Of a stretch of DNA of 64,000 nt, positions 55,366-64,000 are shown piece by piece. The DNA comes from Byssothecium circinans (lineage: Eukaryota > Ascomycota > Dothideomycetes > Pleosporales > Massarinaceae). A model generated the notes under the pieces. The model had not been told where the DNA came from. It did not search any database and worked only from the letters and a program-made list of their open reading frames with translations. The first letter of the stretch is position 1, and every line of letters begins with the position of its first letter. The position numbers were made by a program, and so were the translations under genes. Location of the stretch: the NCBI GenBank assembly GCA_010015675.1, contig ML977021.1:197393-261392 (forward strand), given 5' to 3'.

Positions 55366-58300
55366 ATGATGTCGCCAGGTCACAGCGCCGAGGTCAGCTC
55401 CACATCCACGCTGCCGCACCCGCAAGCAATAGATCCCTATGCTACCGTGGCACATTTGTCGATAGCCCCAGCGACGACCACCACAGTTGTCACGACCACC
55501 ACAACGACAACGACACAGTTTCCTCCCATGTGTCTGAAACAGCCTCGGAGTCTGCGCGAACGAGACCCAAAAGAATACCCCCTCGCCCACATTCCCGCTC
55601 CCGAGTCGATACGCAAGGTCTTGCTCGATGTTGGGGATGAGCAGCTTTTGTTTGAGGAGGCAAACGATGGAGCACAAGCCATCAAAGAGGTACGCTTGTT
55701 ACACTCCTTGGATACCACATGGGCCGTCCTTGACTTGGCGAACCATCCGCAATCTAGTATGGCTAACAAAACTTCACCGTAGCACCAGATTCTGCATGGA
55801 AACCTTAGCGCTGCTAACGGCAAGGTTCAGACCGTTGAATCTTTGAAAGGCAAGCCCACCTTCGCCACACCGAGCCGCATGACACGACCGAACACCGCAG
55901 CTTCCCAACCGGCACTACGATCAGTGTCCGGCCGCCGAAAACGATCCTCCTCACCCCCCTCTATTGCTGAGGCCGCCGAAATCGCCAGTCTGCACCGTCG
56001 AAGCAAGAAACCACGACTATCCATTCATGACTATAAGCACACTGGCGCAGCCGCCGCGGGCCCAAACTTCACACCCGAGGACATGGACGACCCGGTGCCT
56101 ACCACACCCGATGCTGATGCTGATACTGGCAGGTCACAGTCACTAAAGCCGTCAAAGCCCGTAAAGCGAGTGAACCTGCGGTCGTCCTCACAGCAGGCGC
56201 GAAAGACACAACTGCCGCCAGCTTGGCAGCTTCAAAACCCTCTGGCAGGCCCTTCGAACAACGAGCAGTCTTTGGAGGCTAATCGGCGCATCCTCTCCGA
56301 GCAGCAAGTTGTCTCAACACCCATGATGGATGGTCCAGGCATCGCGGCTACACCCCCCATTGCAGACACAGACTTGGAGCCGGTTGGCCCTTTCGCATCG
56401 ACGGACGTGACGTATGCTCAACGGCCGACGCCCCTCAACACACTGGTTGCGCAAGACGCGAGTCTTCCGAGCCCGAGTCTTTCTCCTGTTACGGCCGCGG
56501 CAAACCTGGCTCAACAGACTAATCCTCTTGTACCGTTCTTAGGAGACGAAGACGAAGACTCCCATGAAGTGTCTAGCTTAGACCTTTCCCAAGATATATC
56601 GACCGAGCGCCGCGCTTCGAAACCTTTTTCTTCGCCTTCCTGGCCAAAGCAAATCAAGCTCCCTGACCCAGACTTGAACCATACTTTGAATGCTCAGCTG
56701 CCGACACCACCGACCATCATGGATATACCGACCATGCTAGACGCTTTCGATCAGTTTCCACAGCAGATGAAGACTTATTTCATGTACCAAATGCTTCGAA
56801 GATGCCCTAAGCCGACACTGCATTTCGTTGCCGACGTTGTCAACCCAGCGCTCAAGTGCGATTTCATCGCCCAGCTTCCTATCGAGCTCAGTTTGAATAT
56901 CATCGGCTACCTTGATGCTCAGAGTATGTGTAATGCGGCGAGGGTATCTCGGATCTGGCGACAGAGAATTGATACAGATGAAGGCACGTGGAAACGCTTG
57001 CTGGACACTGATGGCTTTGTTCTGCCGGAAAATGAGTTAGAGAGGGCCATCGAAGAAGGTTGGGGATGGCAATACCCACAAATCCGCGAGAGCTACGAAC
57101 GCGATCTCCGAACAGTCTTGCCCAGTTCCAGGTCAGAAGGAACAACACCTCCGAGCTCCTCGGGCTTGGGCTCGTTAACCAATGCGGATGCCGAAGGAGC
57201 AACTGCGCGGTTGTCTTCGGGCCGTCAAAAGAGGAAAGCTAACACAAAGCATGCCATCAGTAAAAAGCAGCGCAAGAAGGGCCCCTCGAAATATCAGACT
57301 GCGCTCTTTGCCCGTTCTCATGCTTCAAAGTTAGGACCTTTCCAATGCGCCAATTTCGCCGCGGATGCCCTCCCAGAACCCGACATTGGGCTGGCTAGCC
57401 TTCGCCAAATGCATCTCTACAAGTCGTTGTATCAGCGGCATCACTCCATTCGCAAGAGCTGGATGGATCCCGAGACAAAACCAAAGCACATTGCTTTCCA
57501 AGCACACCAGCATCATGTTGTAACGTGCCTACAATTTGACACGGACAAGATTCTGACTGGAAGCGACGATACCAATATCAACGTTTACGATACCAAAACT
57601 GGTGCTTTGCGCAACTGTCTAGAGGGTCATGAAGGCGGCGTCTGGGCCCTTCAATACGAGGGTAATACGTTGGTTTCCGGTTCAACCGACCGTTCCGTAC
57701 GTGTCTGGGATATTGAGAAGGGCAAATGCACACAGGTGTTCCAAGGCCACACATCCACCGTCCGCTGTTTGGTCATTCTTAAGCCGACACAGGTGGGAGA
57801 AACTCTTGATGGCCAACCCATAATGATGCCCAAGGAGGATTTGATCATTACGGGATCTCGAGACTCTTCCCTGAGAGTATGGAAGCTCCCCAAGCCCGGT
57901 GAGAGGAGTATCATGCAGACTGGACCCCCAGCGAATGATTACGACAATCCTTACTTTATCCGTGCGCTTACCGGACACCATCATTCAGTGCGTGCCATTG
58001 CCGCCCACGGGGATACCTTGGTTAGCGGAAGTTACGACTGTAATGTTCGGGTATGGAAGATCTCCACTGGCGATGTTCTATACCGTCTACAAGGCCACAC
58101 GCAAAAGGTCTACAGTGTCGTATTGGATACAGAACGCAATCGTTGCATCAGCGGGTCAATGGATAACATGGTCAAGGTGTGGTCACTCGAAACTGGAGCC
58201 TGCATCTTCACGTTGGAAGGCCACACTTCTCTCGTCGGCCTCCTCGACCTCAGCCACGAGCGACTAGTCTCGGCGGCAGCTGACAGTACGCTCCGCATCT

Positions 58301-58719
58301 GGGATCCCGAGAACGGACAGTGTAAGAGCCGGCTTTGTGCACATACAGGTGCTATTACATGCTTTCAGCATGATGGCCAGAAGGTCATCTCTGGATCAGA
58401 CCGCACACTGAAGATGTGGAACGTAAAAACTGGTGAATTTGTGAAAGATCTTTTGACAGATCTGAGCGGTGTCTGGCAGGTGAAGTTCAATGAACGCCGG
58501 TGCGTCGCAGCCGTCCAGCGGAACAACATGACCTACATCGAGGTTTGTCCCCGTCCTCTTGTACTTGTATTTTTTGAACTAACGCAATCTTAGGTCCTCG
58601 ATTTTGGCGCTTCGCGCGACGGTGTACCTCTTGAGCAGCGCGGAAAGCGCATAGTGGTCGGTTCTTCAGGAAATGAAATATCTGATGAGGAAGAGCTTGT
58701 GGATACGGAGCCCGTGTAG
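55366..58719 (+). CDS. cdc4: F-box/WD40 protein Cdc4, SCF substrate adaptor (1069 aa)
   Basis: Exons 55366–55689, 55783–58542 and 58594–58719, all phase 0. Recruits phosphorylated substrates (Sic1-type CDK inhibitors, Gcn4-like factors) to the SCF ubiquitin ligase in the nucleus. The N-terminal ~360 residues are disordered with a basic cluster (SGRRKRSSS, RRSKKPRL). A dimerisation-type helix region (LDAFDQFPQQMKTYFMYQML) leads to the F-box, QLPIELSLNIIGYLDAQSMC followed by NAARVSRIWRQRI (~472–515). Seven WD repeats follow (~677–1015), ending in VYD, VWD, VWK, VWK, VWS, IWD and MWN. The first insert MPKEDLIITGSRDSSLRVWK and the terminal VLDFG segment favour Cdc4 over Met30/sconB. Intact. Confidence 0.92.
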
Positions 58720-59336
58720 AAGAACAGCACGGTTGCTCGAACAACGTGGCCAAATGTCCGTCAAACAGCTGCAAAAGCATATACCCCTGTAGCCACTCCG
58801 GCGTTTGTTTACGACACTATTTTTTCCTGCCCAATGGCCATGACATTTTCCTTTCGTACCAAGGCGAGATAGCGTCTGCATATTTGGGGTGATTTCCTAC
58901 CGTGGCATGGTTGCATTGCCGGAGTATACTTTTACGTATAGCATATCATGCGGTCCTTCGAGGACTAGAGAGTGGCTTGCATTCTCAAGGCGTTCGACAA
59001 TCCTTCTTGTTCAGGGCTGCATTCACGGTTTCTTTTCACTTTTTGGGAGGGTTCCAGTAGATGGTAGTTCTATGAGCTTCTCTGGCTATCATGAGCTATA
59101 GATATTGTTTAGCTGGATGATGAATACATTATGTCTTGCGATCTATTCTTTTCGGGTTGTTGAGTGTTGAAGACGTGGACGTGCTAGCGGTCAAGGCAGT
59201 GGGCAGTTGACGTGACGCCACTCTGCCCCGCCACAAACCGAAGCAGAGCTCGACCTTCAATCGTTCAAACCCTCAACCTTAATAACCGTCCATGGTCAAT
59301 CGCTAAATATATGCACAACCAGCACGTAGACTCCTG
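58720..59336. other. Intergenic region between tandem genes
   Basis: About 620 bp: 3' UTR of cdc4 and promoter of the RING protein. No feature recognised. Confidence 0.4.
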
Positions 59337-61533
59337 ATGCCGGCGTACTTCTTCCATTTAGCCTTTGAGCTCTACCCCTCACGGTCGTCGCCCGAGACAA
59401 CATTCACGCCACCGCCGCAAACCAACATCTTTTCCGAGCTGCCTGCTCACAGTACCTCAACCTCTTGGTCGTCGCCTCCGGTCCAGCACCGCTACAACGA
59501 CAAGGTGTATAGATCGGCACAGAATCTTGAGGGAGGTCCGGATCCAGCTTCCCACGCCTCTTCCAGCGACGTTGACCGCCATCGCCCACAGCAATCGCGC
59601 CGCTTCAGTCACCGCACACGACCCTCGCTCTCGGAACCCCACGATAGCCCTGTCCCATTTGTCAAGCCGACGACTCGTCCAAGAACACAGAGTGTTGCAC
59701 ACAAAGACTGGAGGTTTGATACAATCGCTATTCTGAGCATAGACATGAAAATGGCGGAAGAGGATGAGACGACGAGGTCTCGCGCAAAGTCGCTCAAACA
59801 ACCTGCTACTGGCTCCGGCGGTCTGGCGACAAAGGGCAGATTTATACCCTCAGACCTCAAAGATACGGAAGTCGGTTGGGGCGTCGTGCACCTCTATCGT
59901 GATGGACAAGAGACGCCAGGGCTATATGATGGAGAAGCAGGGACCGAGTTTGATGAGCAGAATTGCACGACGCTCTGTATACTAGCCGTACCGTCGTATA
60001 TGACGCCTTCTGACCTGTTGGGGTTCGTGGGCGAGCAGACGCGGGAAGATGTCAGTCATTTCCGGCTTATACGGACGGCAAGGGCGAACAAGTACATGGT
60101 CTTGATGAAGTTCCGTGAGGCGAAGAAGGCACGGGAGTGGCGGAAGGATTGGAATGGAAAGAGCTTCAATAGTATGGAAGTAAGTCCAAAAGCCCCAAGG
60201 CTACGAGAGAGGTGCTGACATGCATAAGCCAGAGTATTGCCATGTCGTCTTCGTGAAGTCGATAACCTTCCAATCCGACTCGTCCTATCGCGATCCGTCT
60301 TCCTACCCCAACCTAACCAACGACCCGTTCATGCCAGTCCCCTCGAGACAACCAACAGCGCCTCTACCGGGAGAGTCGAGTGGGTCCTCGCCAGTGGAAG
60401 TCCCACCACTCGCATCAAGCCTCACGGCAAAACCACTCGCACCACCAACGCCGTCTCTCGTCGAGCTTCCCACCTGCCCTGTCTGTCTCGAGCGCATGGA
60501 TGAAACGACTGGTCTACTTACCATCCTCTGCCAACATGTCTTCCACTGCGCATGTCTCGAGAAATGGCGAGGCTCGGGCTGCCCCGTCTGTCGCTACACA
60601 CAAAACGACGCCTTCACGTCCCACAACCGCTCCCTAGACGGCGAAGCTCCCGACAACGAATGCTCGGTCTGCGGGTCCACCGAGAACCTCTGGATCTGTC
60701 TCATCTGTGGCAATATAGGATGTGGTCGGTACGACAGCGCCCACGCCTTCGCGCACTACGAAGCCACCAGCCACACCTATGCCATGGATGTAGTCTCCCA
60801 GCACGTTTGGGACTATGCTGGAGACGGCTACGTACATCGCCTGATACAGAACAAGGCCGACGGCAAACTCGTCGACTTGCCTGCATCCGCGCACACGAAT
60901 CCCTTTGCTACTGGCGGCATGACAGGCTATGCAAACGATTCCGTGCCCCGAGAGAAGGTAGACAGCATGGGCATGGAGTACACATACCTCCTAACCTCTC
61001 AGCTCGAATCCCAACGCGCTTACTTTGAAGAACAACTCGAGCGCGCCGTTGACAAAGCCGCAAAAGCGTCCTCCACCGCCGACGAAGCATCCCGGAATGT
61101 CGCAGCTCTAACCTCCAAACTCGACAAGCTACAACTCCAATACACCGACGCACGCACCACCATTGCCTCGCTCGAGAAAGAAAGTGCTCGAAACGCAGCC
61201 AAAGCTACATCGGCCTCGGACCTCGCCCGCAAACTCACCAAACAGTACAAGGAAGAACAGATTGTTAACGAGAGCCTCATGACGCGGATCAAACACCTGG
61301 AGCAAAAGGCTGCCGAGGCCGAGGAACGCGCCAACGTGACCGAGATGCAGAAGGCGGAGCTTGAGGAGCAGAACCGCGATTTGAGTTTCTTCATCTCGGG
61401 GCAGGAGAAGTTGAAGGAGATGCAGGGGAATGAAATCATGGGGCTTGAGGAAGGGGAGGTTCAGAGTGGGTACGTAGAGGTTGGGAAGAAGGAGGAGAAG
61501 GGTAGAAGGAAAGGGAAAGGGAGGAAGCAGTGA
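59337..61533 (+). CDS. BRAP2/Etp1-type RING and ZnF-UBP protein (715 aa)
   Basis: Exons 59337–60179 and 60229–61533 (49-nt intron, phase 0). Domain order fits BRCA1-associated protein 2 and yeast Etp1. A BRAP2 RNA-recognition-like domain (TTLCILAVPSYMTPSDLLGF, then FRLIRTARANKYMVLMKFRE) is followed by a RING-H2 from Cys364 (LPTCPVCLERMD … ILCQHVFHCACLEKW … CPVC). A UBP-type zinc finger follows from Cys426 (CSVCGSTENLWICLICGNIG, then CGRYDSAHAFAHYE). The end is a long coiled coil (~545–700) rich in Ala/Glu/Lys, and a basic tail. Probably a cytosolic E3 ubiquitin ligase; in animals BRAP2 tunes Ras–MAPK signalling and in yeast Etp1 acts in ethanol tolerance. Confidence 0.92.
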
Positions 61534-62413
61534 GGTAGGCAGGGTAGACAGGTCTTGAGTATATTCGTTTTTCATATTTGGAGTTGGAGTTGGGATATGC
61601 TTTGGGTTTGGTTCGGTTGGCGTCGAGATTTAAATCATTTTTCGAGATACCCCATTAGACAAGTCCACAGGGACTGAGCAATTCATATTTTACTCATCAC
61701 TCTTTTCGTACCAGAACTGTCTTCTCACTCAACCCAACTCAACACGGGAATAAACACACAAGTGCACTTTTCTGTCAAAGTAATGCAAGAGTAAAAAAAA
61801 GTGTCATCATAAATTCGTAAGCAAACCCATCTAACACCATCACGCTCCGAGTCCAACCCGCGCTATACCCGCAAAAAGTAAAACTCCCATTAAGAATGTA
61901 ATACATGTACATCGAGAGAAGAGTCGTAACCGCCAATGCCATATGCGTCGTGCAGCGAGATCGCAATCGATCGCCGCCCCTCAATAGCCGTCCGTTACGG
62001 GTCGTTCAAGTCGTGTCATTAATGCCCATGCCAGCAGTCGATCTTTTCTGGAGAGCCACATGCGTGAAGAGGGGAAAGTAGAGGGAAATTATGAAACACC
62101 CTGAAAAGCCCAGCAACCTGCCAAAAGAAAAAATTCCCCACAATCCAAATTGAAAACCAGCCCAGTAGACATGTCGGACGCCGAGTGAAGTAGCCAAGGT
62201 AGATAGATTTTTTGCTCGTCGCTGAGGAGAGATATGTGATGATGTGGAGATGATGTGTGGTGATATCGACGCGTTCAAGGCCGGTAAAATGGAGGGTGTT
62301 TGAGGGCAGTGGATATCCAAAAGCCGATCATAATCGAAGGCAAAGTCCGGGCAGGTGTTCCTGCCATGAACAGCCAATGTCATGAGTTCAATGGTAACAG
62401 TCGATTGGTGCCT
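61534..62413. other. Convergent intergenic region
   Basis: 880 bp between converging genes; AT-rich in the centre. No supported gene or RNA. Confidence 0.4.
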
Positions 62414-64000
62414 TCAAATCCAATCATCATGGACAACCTTCTTGCCACCAACGTCTTTTTCGAAGCCCAAACCCAAGCTAGACCCCAGGTCCATCTTCGG
62501 AGCCTGAATCTGCGGCGGTGCTTCCTTCTTCTTCGTCGGGCTCTGCTTGACTGGACTGCCAACACCAGGCTTGCCATCCGGTGGTCCCATCCTCACATCG
62601 CGCACCTCCCAGCCGTCTTCCAAAGCAGCGCCGATCCAGACTTTGACAGCATCGTGGACGGCACCGTAGTACTTTGGATTGCACGTTCGCAAGTGTCCCA
62701 TGACTTTCTCAAATCCGGAAATCTTAAGGTCGGAGCGGAAAGTATTGCGTGCTTCACGGGTTGGAAGACTAGCAATGATGCCATTGAGAAGGTCGAGGTG
62801 GGTTGCAATATAGTTCGTGGCATCCCATTCTACGCCCCCGACGTAGGGTGCTGCAGGAACGATAGCACGCGGTCCGGGAAAATGAGCTTGTGCGTATGAC
62901 TCAGGTGCCTCCGAGTTTATTGGAATCGGGACCACATTGAGATGATGAATGAAGATCCAGAAGACTTCTTTGGTGACGTTTGTGATCTCCTTGCACCAGA
63001 CCTGGTAAGGGCGGGACTGATGCATCTGGAGGATGAAGGGAACAGTAGAGGATTCCTTCTCCTTGACTGGGTCCTTCAAGTATTTGATAAGCTCTGCGGC
63101 ACGAGTCGGAAGTTCAGCTCGTGGCGCGGTATCAAGGTGGGCAAAGATGATCTGGATGATGAGCTCACGCGTAGTAAACTCACTCGGGCCCTTGTGTTCT
63201 TCGTCGAACAGCATGCCAAACAAGGCTGGGAAAAGCGTCGATGAGATTTCCGCGAACTGCTTAAGGGCGGAATCGGTTGTACAGAGGCCTTTGAGACATC
63301 GCAACAGCTCGTGAAGCAGAGTATCCTCATGGTCTTCTCGCCACTCCACTTCGATGATCCGGTGCAGCAAACCAACAAGCTCGGTCATTCCACCCTCTTG
63401 GATGAATTGGTTGACCCACTGTACGGTCTCGTTTCGTAACAGTAGACGAAGCTTGTGAAGCTTTCCGACCTCCACGTCTTGCGGCTTGGGAGACTTTTTG
63501 AGATACGTGATAAACTCATCGGGGTTGACAGCCTTTGAACCCTTCGACACAGACCTCTGCGAAGCAATGGAAGCCAGTGACCTAGACGACGGTGTTTTGT
63601 GAAGTGATTTCGTAGACGCGCCGTCGCTTCTCTGCTTTTTAACGGGTGAGTCGCCCTTGTTGAAGTAGAAAGTCCTGCTCCTCGGTCGTTCACGCTTTGA
63701 AGACGCGTCAGAGGTTGTCTCTACGGGAACCTTCTCATCTTCCATGGAGCCATCGTGCGACTTTGCAGGCCTTGAAATGATTGGCCTACTCGTCGGTTTT
63801 CCGGCAGTTGTGGAATTTCCGGATGCCGACCGTGAACCAGTAGAGGGATCTAACTTATGCGTTCGGACAAAATCGGCCTTGACTTCAAGCTTCAGGGTAC
63901 GCATCTGAGCTCGTTGGTGGGTAGGAATGTTCCGCGACTCTAGCACAGATTCAAACTCGGCATCGACAACCTTAGGGTCGAGCTTCGTAGGTGACGATGG
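62414..64000 (-). CDS. Drf_GBD (formin-type GTPase-binding domain) protein, 5' end outside window
   Basis: Open without a stop from the window end to 62414 (529 codons including stop, 528 residues visible). The visible N-terminus SPTKLDPKVVDAEFESVLES and RNIPTHQRAQMRTLKLEVKA resemble the opening of the formin GTPase-binding region. A disordered Ser/Arg insert follows. The main helical domain then starts PDEFITYLKKSPKPQDVEVG and includes LLRNETVQWVNQFIQEGGMT, LLHRIIEVEWREDHEDTLLH and ELLRCLKGL. The chain ends KDVGGKKVVHDDWI with no FH1/FH2 actin-assembly domains. This matches stand-alone GBD proteins such as S. pombe Rid1 rather than a full formin. Likely binds Rho/Cdc42-type GTPases at sites of polarity; inferred. 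Confidence 0.8.
   Translation of the reverse strand, partial: PSSPTKLDPKVVDAEFESVLESRNIPTHQRAQMRTLKLEVKADFVRTHKLDPSTGSRSASGNSTTAGKPTSRPIISRPAKSHDGSMEDEKVPVETTSDASSKRERPRSRTFYFNKGDSPVKKQRSDGASTKSLHKTPSSRSLASIASQRSVSKGSKAVNPDEFITYLKKSPKPQDVEVGKLHKLRLLLRNETVQWVNQFIQEGGMTELVGLLHRIIEVEWREDHEDTLLHELLRCLKGLCTTDSALKQFAEISSTLFPALFGMLFDEEHKGPSEFTTRELIIQIIFAHLDTAPRAELPTRAAELIKYLKDPVKEKESSTVPFILQMHQSRPYQVWCKEITNVTKEVFWIFIHHLNVVPIPINSEAPESYAQAHFPGPRAIVPAAPYVGGVEWDATNYIATHLDLLNGIIASLPTREARNTFRSDLKISGFEKVMGHLRTCNPKYYGAVHDAVKVWIGAALEDGWEVRDVRMGPPDGKPGVGSPVKQSPTKKKEAPPQIQAPKMDLGSSLGLGFEKDVGGKKVVHDDWI

Overview
The window is nuclear DNA of a filamentous ascomycete. Most genes carry short GT–AG introns of about 48–100 nt with CTAAC/CTGAC-type branch sites. 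Several families present are typical of Pezizomycotina: a DUF7703-type membrane protein, a CorA/ankyrin fusion, Dabb, fungal APH-like kinases, small secreted cysteine proteins and a Zn2Cys6 factor. The secreted-protein types make Dothideomycetes the best guess, but that is an inference. No rRNA, CRISPR, transposase or convincing tRNA is visible.

Layout. 1–5 kb: the end of a DUF7703-like membrane protein (+), a single-TM unknown protein (-) and a small dsRBM-like protein (-). 5–8.2 kb: no gene seen. 8.2–15 kb: a Dabb protein (+), farnesyltransferase beta subunit (-), a cupin protein (-), a decayed MFS transporter (+) and a TM/coiled-coil protein (-). 15–22.7 kb: one large Zn-cluster regulator (17266–19794, +) between two long gene-poor stretches. 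22.7–32 kb: an ankyrin–CorA-like membrane protein (+), a J-domain protein (+), an APH-like kinase (-) beside an orphan exon-like fragment, and an aldo/keto reductase (-). 32–37.4 kb: polyubiquitin (-), a 2'-5' RNA ligase-like gene with an in-frame stop (+) and GDP-mannose pyrophosphorylase (-). 39.7–46.5 kb: two small secreted proteins (+), an Avt3-like vacuolar amino-acid transporter (-) and a polytopic membrane protein (+). 46.8–52.6 kb: an F-box-like gene broken by a 1-nt frameshift (-) and a large Ser-rich disordered protein (-). 55.4–64 kb: Cdc4 (+), a BRAP2/Etp1-type RING protein (+) and a Drf_GBD GTPase-binding protein (-) that runs off the window.

There is no obvious biosynthetic cluster. 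Several neighbours belong to housekeeping ubiquitin and GTPase circuitry (polyubiquitin, Cdc4, BRAP2-type E3, FTase beta, formin-type GBD), but they are spread out and not operonic. The most unusual signals are: the RNA-ligase gene whose stop lies inside a potential 66-nt in-frame intron; a ~98-nt multi-stem hairpin overlapping a tRNA T-arm-like sequence; a 15-nt microexon in the CorA-like gene; a GC–AG intron in the APH-like gene; and three genes carrying disabling lesions. All exon models were read by eye from splice signals, frame continuity and remembered family sequences; no alignment or RNA evidence was available.
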